This document shows, in pieces, positions 11,124 to 21,820 of a stretch of 64,000 nucleotides of DNA. A model generated the notes under the pieces. That model was not told the origin of the DNA. It searched no databases and worked only from the letters and a program-made list of their open reading frames with translations. Source of the DNA: Thelonectria olida (taxonomy: Eukaryota > Ascomycota > Sordariomycetes > Hypocreales > Nectriaceae); contig JAGPYM010000006.1 of the NCBI GenBank assembly GCA_020736575.1, positions 124,001 through 188,000 of the forward strand, read 5' to 3'. The number at the start of each line of letters is the position of its first letter. Position 1 is the first letter of the stretch. Both the position numbers and the translations under genes were made by a program.

Positions 11124-12114
11124 ATGGACACTCTTGTCGCACGAATTGCCACCGAGCCGGATGGCAAGCTCGATTTCAAATTGTATCGGTACACACCGTC
11201 GCTCCCTGTCGCCATTGTCGCCACCATTATCTTCGGCATTCTGACATGTCTTCACACTTGGCGCCTCAGGCGAGCCTGCGCCTGGTACTTTATCCCCTTT
11301 ACGGTCGGCGGCCTTTGTGAGTTCTCCTTTCCCCTGTTGCCCTGGAATGCCAAGCTTGAGGATAGTGGCAGAGAAAAGAGACATATAACTAATCAAACCA
11401 TTTTTTCCAGTCGAAACTATAGGTTACGCCGGCCGCATCGTATCTCACGGCAATAAGGAGTCGGTACCTGCCTACAGTGTTCAAGCGATCCTGATTCTCG
11501 TCGCGCCGGCCCTCTTTGCTGCCTCAATCTATATGATTTTAGGCCGAATTATTACATCCCTCCACGCCCAACACCTATCACTCATACCGGTCCAGCGGTT
11601 AACAAAGCTTTTCGTTTGCAGCGATATTATGTCATTTTCCTTACAAGCGGCCGGCGGTGGTATCCAAGCCTCTGGGACGATTAAAGCATATAATACAGGA
11701 GAGAAGATTATTCTCGCCGGTCTATTCGCTCAAATTGCCATTTTTGGCTTCTTCGTCCTTACTTCAGTTCTATTCCATTACCGATGCAACAGGCAACCGA
11801 CACCCAAGGCCCAGCAAAACACCTTTCCCTGGCAACAAGACCTATGGGTTTTATACACGATAAGCATTCTCATCTTAGTCCGAAGTATCTTTCGAGTTGT
11901 CGAGTACTTGCAAGGAAATGACGGCTACCTCATCTCTCATGAGGTATTCCTTTATATCTTCGATGCTATCTTAATGGCTATTGTCATGGTTGTCTTCCTT
12001 ATCTTTTACGTGGACCACCTGGATAACAAACGGAGTGATGACCATGAAATCCAGAACTGTGTCGTTGAGTGCAGTACCACCGACCTAGATGTAGGTACCA
12101 ATGGCCGGGCTTAG
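11124..12114 (+). CDS. RTA1-like seven-transmembrane protein (paralogue B)
   Basis: Two exons, 11124-11316 and 11411-12114, give 298 residues; the 94-nt intron ends in a T-rich stretch and CAG. An in-frame extension upstream to 10971 exists, but the ATG at 11124 aligns with the start of paralogue A (both reach LYRY about 18-22 residues later). The motifs are FETIGYAGR, ALFAASIYMILGRII, DIMSFSLQAAGGG, FRVVEYLQGNDGYL and EVFLYIFDAILM, with seven hydrophobic segments. The first intron sits at the same phase and position as in paralogue A. A has two further introns that B lacks, so after duplication either A gained or B lost introns. The expected role is plasma-membrane lipid transport or resistance to membrane-active compounds. 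Confidence 0.9.
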
Positions 12115-13693
12115 CCGCAGAAAATGAGCCGAAATTGATTGTCCAGCCATGTTTGGCTTGAGTCAAGCTCGTCTCGTCAGATGGGATGACCTTCTCTCCC
12201 TACGCCCTCTTTTGGTCATCGCAACGAACGTGCAACAGAACCGTGAAGGAAAGAATTTACAACGGAAGAGGATGAGAGGGTAACTGGGGAATTGACACGG
12301 GTCAGTGAGAAAAGTTTCAATAGATAGTGTTAAATGATAGATTAATGCGCAATTGAAGTAGAATTTTCAGGAATGTGTTGCAAGGTGGACGTCTGTGCGA
12401 TGCTTCGACATGACGCGGAAGTGAATGCATGCCTCCCAGATCACGGTACTGCCGTAAGAATCTCAGGAGTCCAAGATTATTTTGATTCCAAGCCAAGTAC
12501 CGTGATTCAAAGACGAAGTATTTATGAACGGTCCATGGATGGATACGTCCATTCCACTCGGTCTAGCATGTTGAGTTTGACCTGGTGAAGATTTAGTCTC
12601 AAAATAGCTAATTTTTTATTATCACTTCGGATGACTTTCATATTTGGTGCAGCCTCGCGTTTCAGGATCAAATGCCATGAGCCCTATCAGCTGGACTGCG
12701 CCCTTTGGCATCATGATCGTAGCTTCAACGAGGGCAGCATAGTCTGGAGGCACGGCGTCTGGACCTAGGTACGCTGAACTAGAAGATTGCCGACTGACAA
12801 GAAACGACATTTGTGTGGGAGATGATGACTCGTAGAGCGTGTAAACTAACCAGTGCTACCATATCTAAGCTGCGCTGGTCAAGTCGGAAATGATGACTTG
12901 GATGGAAGATACGACGCAGGCGTGTGAACCATCTCACAGCTAGTCTGGAGAGGCAAAGACGAGACGCAAGGAGCGTGACCCATCGCTGCCTAACGCCATG
13001 TTTGCTATCGAGGCTGCAGCCAGGTTGCAACCAAAGCCAGGCCGCGGCCTCCTTGTGGAAGGGGAAGTCGCCTACGTAGGCCTTGACGGACTGATACTTA
13101 CAGAGCTTTTGATCGGCTGCAGAAGGGTTACAGGTCCGCAAGGACCCCCGGTCAATTGTAGATAAAGTGTTCATTTACTTGCACAAGACCTCGAACCTTT
13201 CTTACCTACATGTACAGCCCGAAATGTCCTTCCCGAGCCAGGCATTCACAATCATTTTAAATGGTTGGCCGATAGGCATGGGCCTTCCCCCTCTCGTGGA
13301 AGGGAGCACTTTGGTGAATTTCCGCTTCATCTATAATCTACATCGTAGTAGCTACAAGTAGAATTTGAGGATTACTTGCCGACAATGGTCCACCGACTTT
13401 GGATTGGGTTGTTGCAGCCAGATTCTAGCCCACCTCGCTTGCTCACGCTCCCTCGCACGCTATCTCGCATATGATCCGAAGGACGCGGGAGCTAATTACC
13501 TCAGTGGATCTGAACTACCGTCGATCTCTTGGAAAGTGAGTTCGCCAAGGTTCAACCCACTCAACTGCATGATTCTCGCATTACCTCGTACTTCGTCCAA
13601 GTTCCGAAGAAAGCGGGGCATTGAAGCTTTCCATGAGATTGGTGGAGGATACTCTCTACCAGCCTCAGGCATAACCTTTCATCAACCAGCACA
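12115..13693. other. Intergenic, no supported gene
   Basis: Two minus-strand open frames (12622-12810 and 12779-13174) have splice-like ends, but no joining keeps frame and no domain is recognisable. Single CTTCGGAT/ATCCGAAG words occur at 12625-12632 and 13474-13481. Nothing else is seen. Confidence 0.5.
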
Positions 13694-15394
13694 TCATGAA
13701 CTCTCCAGCTTCAAGCAGGCTATGTTGGACTGTCGTATCTCTTCACCTCCCTGCATGGCTGCCACCGCAATGCAATCCGTCCCATTGAACTTCCTGGGAA
13801 TGTTGATCACCGTCTCGAATCCATCGCGGAATGCCTTGCCGATTGGCTCCAACCTCCCTCCTCGCTCAACTGTGTAAACCTTCCACCACTCAACCTCCGT
13901 GGCCCCATTCCAGCTCACATAGCCCTTGAGGCTATCGCCCTCCTTTTCATAAACTAGGGACGGGGACCAGCCCCTAGGCGTGGCTCTCCATTCAGACTTG
14001 AACACTCTGTAATTCTGAGACGCATTGTCATGGGCAAATCTAATCTCAGAGCGAATATCGCTGCTATCGCCCGTTGGGCCGTATTCGCGGAAGACCGGGG
14101 ACTCTCCGTAGCCGACCAACTGGTTGTGGTTGCTCAGACCAATTTCAAAGCTCCCTTGGCTCCTGATAAACGTGTCGTTAGGAGGATCAAGGTGGCGCAG
14201 TAGCTTTGGAGGAAGCTTCGGATTCGGAGGAAGTGACAGTTCCAGAACAAGGCCCCTGGACGAGGTAGGAGTCTTATCAGGATCCTTGTCATATTTACCG
14301 TTGTGGTTGTCGAACAGGCTGAGGACGAAACTATCGTGAGTCAGATTGTGCGCCCGTGCATGGTGCTGCCAACGAAACCGGGCCTCTGGTGGTAATGTGC
14401 CAAAACTTCCGCCGTCGCCACGACCGTCCAACTCCCACATGACCTCGCCCGTGTTCCGGGAGACCATGTAGACTGCGCAATGGTGTTTGCTGTTGACAAG
14501 AAAGGTATCCCCCAACCTCTGGACGGCGTTGAGGTGGAAAGGGTCGTATGCTCGTTCAGGGCTGCCATCGCCTAAGTGTGAAGGTAAAGGAATGTATGAG
14601 CGTGCAATGTCGAAGTGGTCGAAATGCTTCCAACTAAAGACAATCTCCATTGTCTTCAAATCAATCTCGTAAAACATGCTGTTTATCGCCCAGCCGTCCC
14701 GGGGTCCCCCCAACGGAGTCAAATCCCAAGGCGTGTTGTTGTATGCAGTAACAATGATTGTTCCATAAGAAGTAACGTAGCCCTCGTGAAAGTCTATTAT
14801 ACCGGGAGGGGGGTTCGGAAATCTGTGGCCAATATTGGGGGTGATAACTAGGTCTAGGGTGACCTTGGACTGCATGTATTCGTCGTCCAGGATTATCACT
14901 TGGCCGTAGCCATGACCCGTTCCTATCAAGCCTTGCCAGACTGTGATATGAGGTGTTCCATTGATCATTTGAGGGCGCAAGTGTTTCAACTTGACATGGG
15001 GGTCTGCCGATTGGCCGTCCATGCAAAACACAAGCTCATTGTCTTGCCCCATAATCAGTGGAAGGTTTTGCGGGGTTGGGACTCCTTTCTTCAGCGACGG
15101 CGTGAAGAAAAGATAGCCCTCGGCGATCTCGCCTCCATTGCCTGTAATGTCGAGGTATGGGGGTTTGTACGGCGAAGACTTATAGACACGGTAGGGCCAG
15201 GTGCTTGGTTCATCGGGTTGCACCACCTTGACGTATGGATGGGAAGAGAACCAAGGCAAGGCCGAATGCAAAATGTCTTGTTCCTGCGGGTATAAGTCGG
15301 CGAAAAAGAGATGCATAAAAAGAGTGCAACTGGCGATGATACTTAGAGCCACCAGTGCAAACACCCAGTACGGAGGCTTGGTGGCCGCCATCAT
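13694..15394 (-). CDS. Arylsulfotransferase-like (ASST/Arylsulfotran_2) membrane-anchored protein
   Basis: One exon of 566 residues. An uncleaved signal anchor (about 10-30, WVFALVALSIIASCTLFMHLFF) is followed by an extracytoplasmic domain with repeated beta-blade motifs: GYGQVIILDDEY, DFHEGYVTSYGTIIVTAYN, INSMFYEIDLKTMEIVFSW, DTFLVNSKHHCAVYMVSRNTG and RWQHHARA. This is the six-bladed propeller pattern of fungal arylsulfotransferase family 2, with the conserved His-rich stretches (NSKHHC, WQHHAR) where bacterial ASST has its active-site histidines. Several NXT/S sites suggest secretion. ASST enzymes move sulfate between phenolic groups, but the activity of the fungal branch is poorly established, so the function is inferred from fold only. 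No cofactor or partner gene is adjacent. Confidence 0.82.
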   Translation of the reverse strand: MMAATKPPYWVFALVALSIIASCTLFMHLFFADLYPQEQDILHSALPWFSSHPYVKVVQPDEPSTWPYRVYKSSPYKPPYLDITGNGGEIAEGYLFFTPSLKKGVPTPQNLPLIMGQDNELVFCMDGQSADPHVKLKHLRPQMINGTPHITVWQGLIGTGHGYGQVIILDDEYMQSKVTLDLVITPNIGHRFPNPPPGIIDFHEGYVTSYGTIIVTAYNNTPWDLTPLGGPRDGWAINSMFYEIDLKTMEIVFSWKHFDHFDIARSYIPLPSHLGDGSPERAYDPFHLNAVQRLGDTFLVNSKHHCAVYMVSRNTGEVMWELDGRGDGGSFGTLPPEARFRWQHHARAHNLTHDSFVLSLFDNHNGKYDKDPDKTPTSSRGLVLELSLPPNPKLPPKLLRHLDPPNDTFIRSQGSFEIGLSNHNQLVGYGESPVFREYGPTGDSSDIRSEIRFAHDNASQNYRVFKSEWRATPRGWSPSLVYEKEGDSLKGYVSWNGATEVEWWKVYTVERGGRLEPIGKAFRDGFETVINIPRKFNGTDCIAVAAMQGGEEIRQSNIACLKLESS

Positions 15395-16723
15395 GTTGTA
15401 TTACGCCAGGAGTAAAGGAGCTCCCAGTTTGCAGGGTTGCGCGCGGCGGAGAGTAGACATTTATCGACTATCTCGAGTCTGCGATTACCCCTTTTCCATT
15501 TTTAAAAAAGAACAGAGGTGGGCAACACGGACAACAGCCGGTGCATCTAGATGACCCCCGACACGCCGCTTATTGTTGGTTAGCGGAGGCATTTAAGCTT
15601 GAAGAGGTTGGGCCATGGACTAGTGTTTTCTCTCCGGAACTATAGGTACCAATGGAAGCCCTTACCAGACTGCCAACCCGTCTGCCTGGACTGCCTCTCG
15701 ATTGCATGGTTGGTACTGACCATCGCTCAGATAGATTGCGTCTGGACGCTCGCGTGTAAAGCTTCATTCGCCCCATTCAAACGTAAATCGCTTGGAGATA
15801 CATGTCTATGTCGCAATCATACAGCAACAACTTCAGGTGTAATAAGGTTTTAATTCAGTTATCATAAGGCCTCGATGGTCCAGGAACCAACTGAGAACAG
15901 TCAAGGGTCGCGTGACTCCTCATTTAACTAAGATTCAACAACGCCGGACTTGGGTCCCGGAGACTTGGTACTCCAAGCTACATACCTAGCGCTAGGTAAC
16001 TTAGGTACTTATGGATTGCTGCTGGTGGCGCGCTAACTAGCAGCCCTCTCGGGTCTCAGCAGCCCAAGACTCAGGAATCCAGACTCCTGGATGTCCGTGT
16101 GAAAGGCGAAGTGCCTTTATGTACCTTAATGGATTAGGGAGGCATGAAGTACATAAGTAACCTGAGTTAAAATGCAAGCAACGACTTGAGTTACTGCCTT
16201 CACATTGTGCAGACCTCATTCTTATCTGTCTTATATCCTGTTTACAATTGTTTATGCTTCCCATTTACAGTCTTTTGCCCTTGCAGTTGGTTTGATTTCG
16301 TTCTAATTTCAAGTTTAGATCCTGTATTGATCTACTTGCATGTCTTATCCTTCCAACTTAATCCTAGTTACTTTATTCTCTCTAGCTAAATCATATTGCC
16401 TGTCAAGCACTTTGTTCTCGCATGTTCTACTAATAGTGAGTACTTGATACACTAAATACCTGCACATCTAGAACTACTCAACGAGTGGTGTTACCAGGCA
16501 GATAAGTTATGGAAGCATCTCCATCGACCATGTTGACCATTCTAGATACACCTGACTTTGAGTTAATGAATGACTGTACGCGGAGTCTACGCTATGTCTC
16601 GGTCACAAGGAGAGAACGGTGGTCATTTGGGAAGGAATAGCCGTGGATGCGGTGAAATTTGCACCAGAATATGACATAGTATTCCCGGGGGATGATAGTT
16701 GCGTGAAGCTGAAATAGGATATC
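15395..16723. other. Intergenic, no gene seen
   Basis: Pyrimidine-rich from about 16190 to 16390. A 16-bp perfect palindrome (TACCTAGCGCTAGGTA) lies at 15983-15998. No coding region, RNA gene or element recognised. Confidence 0.6.
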
Positions 16724-18246
16724 TTACTCGCTTTCAAGGCCACGACCTCCACGACTACCTTGGTCTTCTTCCAGCTGCTTCCGCTCAACGCGGAGGGACA
16801 TGTGCCAATGCAACAAATCTCTCGTGGCAATAGCATCCTCCAGGCTATCGTGCCCCTTGCCCTTGATCTGGATCTCCCTCCCTAGTCTTTCCTTAGCTAG
16901 GGCCTTGAGAGAAAGCCCCTTGTCTTCCTCGTCGCTGAATGTCTCCACCAGCTGCGTGTCTACCACGGTTCGGTGAATCAGGCGCAGGGCGTTGAAATCC
17001 CCTGAGCCTCCATGCGCGACAATAATGGTGTTGGCGCCGACATATTTCCATATTTCTAGCCTTGCTTTCTTCCTGCCGAGGATGCAATTGCCCGACCTTC
17101 TGGCCTGTTCCATCATGGCTTTGCTAACCCCCGAGAATCTTGTGTTGTAGTGTGTCATCTTGACGTCGGGCCAGACGAGGCTGTCGATCAGGACCTCACA
17201 GGTGAAGTAGTCCACCATGGAAAGGCGGATGAGTTCTGAATCTCCAGACTCGGCAACGCCCATCTCGCAATCGAGAACAACGGCTGTGCGGATCGGAGGA
17301 GCTTGCTTGGTCGGCGGTGTTTCATACAGTCTCCAATAGGCATCCAGCTCTCCTTTGGCGTAAGCGCGTGACTGGTGACGTTCTTGCTCGGCGCAGGGCA
17401 GCGCATGGATATGGCCATTGCAGCATGTCCATTTCTAGAGCGCAGGGGTGAGTTTTGCGTGCCATTGAGAGGGGAAAATGGAGGGGACCTACTCCACGCA
17501 TTACTTTGCCCGAGTGGAATTTGCATTGCATGCGGCGGATTTCGTCGGCCCTCTCCTGCTTAGGTTGCGTGCCAGTCTCGTCGGTGGGCTGGGTGCTGGG
17601 CTGGACTTGGTTGACGGCATCCTTCTGCGACTGCCCTCGATTTTTCGCTTTGCTGTTCAGCGCTGGAGGACAATCAGCACTCAAGATGCAAAACGAAAGG
17701 CTTAACAAGGAGAAAAGACTCACCACGGGAGCACCTTTGGCATCGGGCTTTTCGCCGCAGCTCCGCCTTGGACAACTGCTCGAGAGGGTATCCGGACGCC
17801 TTGAGATTGCCGGGGTAGAGTTTTTCACGCTGGAGCTCGCTCAAGTAGTCCGGAGATGGTACAATCAGGGTGCCGACTTCTGTGAGCACACGTGGAGGAG
17901 GCGATGGCGCATCTGGGCCCTCTGGGGCAAACGGCTCGGATGATGCGGGGAGGGAGCTTTGGGTGGGATTGCTGGCGTCGTAACTGTCATTTATGTTGCT
18001 GAGTGCCAGATCAAGCATTAAATGCCGCACCGAGAGCATCTGCAAGTCCAAGTTACTGAGGCCCACGGGTTGATTCGCGTGAACTGGCGGAGGCGGCGAT
18101 TGCGCATCTTGAGTAGATGGCTGGGATGGTGCGGGGCGAGAGCTTTGTGCGGGATTCTCGGCCCCATCCATGTTATTGAGCGCGAAATCAAGCATGCGAT
18201 GCCGCATCGAGAGCAATTGCAGCTCCAACTGACTAAGTTGAGGCAT
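16724..18246 (-). CDS. DEDDh 3'-5' RNA exonuclease (REX family)
   Basis: Three exons, 18246-17724, 17662-17493 and 17434-16724, give 467 residues; the first ATG of the frame is at 18246. The N-terminal half is low-complexity and contains two tandem, diverged copies of a segment (about residues 4-54 and 63-118) beginning LSQLELQLLSMRHRMLD and LSNLDLQMLSVRHLMLD. A zinc-binding region follows: C169/C172, then CKFHSGKV (221-228) joined by splicing to WTCCNGHIHALPC. The exonuclease domain starts at VVLDCEMG (D286, E288), continues through AHGGSGDFNALRL with the third acid and ends with KGHDSLEDA, which holds the histidine and last aspartate. All four acids and the His are present. REX proteins trim 3' ends of 5S rRNA, snRNAs and other small RNAs. 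The cysteine module resembles REX3-type proteins rather than REX4. Confidence 0.87.
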
Positions 18247-18936
18247 AAGTCGATGTGCGTGCGTACCTACGCCCGCGATGGCGTGAGAGTGAGAGAGCGC
18301 GCAAGTGCTGAACAATTTGAGCGAGTGAGGAGTGGCTCATGCGTGACTAAGCAGCTCTGGTATGACAAGCGACGCCTGCCAATAGTAAGTCACCGAACCT
18401 TCAGCAACTGAGCAGCCACCTGACATTGCGTGAATCATCACAGAGTTATGAAAGGGGGAAAACCCGATTGAACTTATGTGCTTATCCATAGCTCGACCAC
18501 GAGTTACTCAAACACACCAAGCCCACAACACCGGAGTGCACAATCTGGATCCTTGTCAAATAGGGAGCGATGAATGGCGCAACCAACTTGTCATTGGATG
18601 TTCACTATAAGTTCCTCCACGTTTGTAAGTAGAGTGTCCTTTGGGCAGGAATGAATGCCAACCCCAATGCGAGTGGTAGTCTATATCATTACTCCGCAGC
18701 CTCACAAACAAATCTCGGCCCGACGACCCCATTTGGAGCCATGGATTAATAAGCGCTTTTCAGCTGGGATGATTGCGCTCGTCGGTCCCGCTTTGCTATT
18801 CTTCATCCGTTGCACTTGATCCCAGTTCGTCCCCAAAGACTTGACGAGTGGTTTTCACACGACACAAATAACATGATACGCCCCCTTGGGCCAGTTTCAC
18901 CCGTATTGCCTTTCCATCTATAGGGCTTAGTTCGCC
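18247..18936. promoter_or_regulatory. Divergent intergenic region
   Basis: Separates the 5' ends of the exonuclease and a Zn2Cys6 regulator. The open frame of the exonuclease extends upstream to 18315 without an ATG. No gene seen. Confidence 0.55.
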
Positions 18937-20758
18937 ATGTCAACACAAAAGGCCTATCAGGCCTGTCGTGCGTGTCGGTATGGCGAATTACCTAGCTCAT
19001 GCATGGCGATAGACGACGCGCTGACATTTATATGTAGACGCTTGAAGAGGAAATGCTCAAAAGACCTCCCATCATGTTCACTGGTGTTTCATTATTCCGA
19101 TTTAGCATAGACAGCATAGACTATGGAGTGCTAACACAAGTCAGTGTGTCCGGCTCCGTAAGAATTGCGAGTATCCCGAGACCGCGATATCCGAAGTCTC
19201 CACCCAAACGACAGATGGAAGACTGCGGCATCTGGAGCAGCTCCTCAATGTGGGCAATATATCTCCATCCAGGACGCTAGAAACACCAGTTCCCGGCTTC
19301 TTTCCAAGTCTTCCAGGCCCAGCTCAACCATTCCCTCTGTCATTCTTCCTGGACACTGACTTCTTCACGCCGATCAGGGAGAATGCTCTGGCTCAGTGTC
19401 CCCAATCCCCTGTGCACCAGATGGCCTCGGACCATGTTGAGCAGAGTCTGGCTTCAACCTGCGAAGCGTATTTCGAAAGTTTCACATGGCTTCCAATGAT
19501 TAGCAAAAAACGACTGAGACATGCGCTGAGCAGCAGCTTCTCGGATGACGCGTGTCTGATGCTTCTTGTTTTATGCATGGAACTCTGTACTCAAGACACT
19601 GGTAGTCAGCCAATGGAGTCTCCCTTGTATTCAAAGGCCCGAACCCTGTGTTCGGCATCCGAGTTGGGAGGTTTTGTTTCCCTTCGCCTATTGCAATCTC
19701 TCGTGCTCTTGGCAGTGTATGAGCTCTCTCATGGTATTTATCCAGCTGCATATCTTACCATCAGTCGCGCGGCAAGACTCGGGATCCTCATGGGGTTGCA
19801 TGATAGAAAAAGCACTCCCCAGCTCTTCAAGCCCGCGGAAACTTGGACTCTACGGGAGGAACAACGCAGAACATGGTGGGCAATCTTTTTACTAGATAGG
19901 TGAGTCAAGTGGTCATTTTCAGTGTCTCTCAGGAGTCCAGGGGCGGTTGAGAGTGAACTTACTAATACTATAACGTCAAGACATATAAATATTGAGAACT
20001 GCGGCGTTCCGTTCGCAGCGCCGGAGCCATCCCCGAGCGACCTTTTACCCGCCAACGACGAAGACTGGGAGAACGGAAGTGTCGTACCTAGCGAGTCATT
20101 ATACACGAAATCTTTCAGCTCGGTTACGACTGTGGGACCGTTTGCCCAGACCTGTCAATCCGCCCATATGCTCAGTAAAGTAATGCGACACAGAGAAGCG
20201 AGGGCATCATCCCAAGACGTCGCAGAGCTTTTGCCAGAAGCACAACATCTTCACCAAGCCCTCTCCGCCCTACACTTATCTATCGACGGATTCGGAATTG
20301 ATGGTGATCCGGCTGGAACCTTGGAGTCCTCGAAGCTTCCTGCCTTGTCTATTTGTTGTTCCGCTCGGCTGCTCTTATACAATCAGTATGCCTGCAATGA
20401 GCCAATGGGCCATAGTGTACAGGGACCTATTGCTCTCGAGACTGAAATGCAAAAGGTCAGCTTGGATGGCATTAGAGCCATTACCTCATCTACGGCACGT
20501 CTAATTGCGCGAGATGCGACTTGTTGCCCACTGGTTGCGCGATTTCTCTATCATGCTGCGACAGAGTGTGCGTGGTTCATAAATGAGGATTATGAACAAA
20601 TCATGTACGATGCGCTTGAGGAGATCATTGGCAGCTTGGGAAGGTTGCGGGAGCATTGGAAAGTTGCAGATGAGCATTGGTTGACAGGAGCATACACGGG
20701 CGATGAAGTGACTAATCCTTGTCAAAGGGCAATATCTCTTGCTGTTGGAGCAGGGTGA
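18937..20758 (+). CDS. Zn2Cys6 transcription factor with fungal-specific TF domain
   Basis: Four exons, 18937-18977, 19038-19083, 19145-19899 and 19981-20758, give 539 residues. Two introns interrupt the zinc cluster. After splicing it reads as perfect Cys-X2-Cys-X6-Cys-X6-Cys-X2-Cys-X6-Cys with cysteines at 10, 13, 20, 27, 30 and 37. A short coiled dimerisation stretch follows (RLRHLEQLL). The middle homology region is typical of fungal_trans: FTWLPMISKKRL, SLRLLQSLVLLAVYELSHGIYPAAYLTISRAARLGI cut by length here into its conserved helices, then RRTWWAIFLLDR and, across the third intron, HINIENCGVPFAAPEP. It lies tail-to-tail with the SDR gene, only 117 bp between stop codons. It is a candidate controller of the SDR, amidase and permease block. 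Confidence 0.88.
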
Positions 20759-20875
20759 GGTCTTGAAGCTCATCGAACCAAATGTAGATACGTTGAGTAC
20801 TGCGTCTACCCTCTAGCTAGTGGCAAATCCAACGCAGACTCTCGTGGTTTGAATAAACTAGAGACTGGAGGTCTC

Positions 20876-21820
20876 TCAATCCATCCAGTGTTGGCCCTTA
20901 GAAACTTCAGCTCCCTCACAATCCACGTCGGTTGAGCTCGCGACAACTTCCATCTTAGCATAGGCTTTGTTTAGTTGACTCAACCTTTTTCCAAACAAGG
21001 CGTAGCTATCTGAGCCCAACTGAACTCGCAAGGCCTTCCCTTCCATGTTCGCAGTCCATATTCCCTTGAACAATCCCCGCCCCTCAACTGCATCGAGTAT
21101 CCTCGCACCGAACCTTTGCGGGTCACCATTAACCATTGTTGGATCTTGCCCGGCGGCTTCAACGATGTTCACCCATTTCTCAATCTTGGCTTGGTAATCT
21201 TCCGTGATACCACCATCCGCCTTGGTATTGTTCGCGGGAAACGTAGTCCTGAAGCCCCCAGGCTCGATAATCATGGTCCGGATTCCAAATGGTGCAAGTA
21301 ACTCCCCGTAAGACTCCGTCAGCGACTCCGTGCTTGCCTTCACGGCGCTGTACATCATATGTTCGGGCTTGCTGATAAAGCCAAATATCGAGGATATGGT
21401 CACCAAGGTCCCGGTGCGATGACGGCGCATAGTCGGCAATAGGGCCCTCCATACGCGAATAAGTCCGAACAGATTGGTCTCGAGGTAACCCGATATTTGC
21501 CCATGGCTCATATCCTCGACGGTCCCGAGCAACGTGTTTCCAGCGTTGTTGACAAGCACCCAATGGACTGGTACTTGGTGCTCTTCGCGGGTGACAAGCT
21601 GTTTAAGGATTTCCTCTGCTTTGGGCTGAGAAATGTCCAGCTGAAGCCACTTGCCGCCGAGGTTCTCGAACTCTGGGTGAGTAAGCGCAGCGTTTTGAAT
21701 GTTGCGACCAGTACCGATCACCCGGTGTCCGGCGCGAAGAGCAGAGAGGGCCATTTCAAGGCCTAACCCCGATGATGCGCCCGTGATGAGCCATGTCTTG
21801 GGTGGATTGTTGAGTTCCAT
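20876..21820 (-). CDS. Short-chain dehydrogenase/reductase (classical SDR)
   Basis: One exon of 314 residues. The Rossmann dinucleotide site TGASSGLG is at 13-20, GTGRN follows strand 2 (an Arg there favours NADP(H)), NNAG is at 91-94, the catalytic Ser is in TISSIFGF (143-144), and Tyr157/Lys161 form YSAVK. PGGFRT follows the active site. The 314-residue length and the C-terminal substrate part resemble the retinol-dehydrogenase-like or oxidoreductase SDRs of fungi. The substrate cannot be read from sequence. Its 5' end faces a GC-microsatellite-containing gap, then the amidase in the same orientation. Confidence 0.9.
   Translation of the reverse strand: MELNNPPKTWLITGASSGLGLEMALSALRAGHRVIGTGRNIQNAALTHPEFENLGGKWLQLDISQPKAEEILKQLVTREEHQVPVHWVLVNNAGNTLLGTVEDMSHGQISGYLETNLFGLIRVWRALLPTMRRHRTGTLVTISSIFGFISKPEHMMYSAVKASTESLTESYGELLAPFGIRTMIIEPGGFRTTFPANNTKADGGITEDYQAKIEKWVNIVEAAGQDPTMVNGDPQRFGARILDAVEGRGLFKGIWTANMEGKALRVQLGSDSYALFGKRLSQLNKAYAKMEVVASSTDVDCEGAEVSKGQHWMD

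Noticed and set aside
12622..13174. Two minus-strand frames that look like exons of a small protein
   Set aside because: No donor/acceptor pair keeps the frame and no signal peptide or family motif is present.
13365..13877. 170-codon plus-strand open frame
   Set aside because: Mostly antisense to the 3' end of the arylsulfotransferase-like gene; no domain and no splice pattern.
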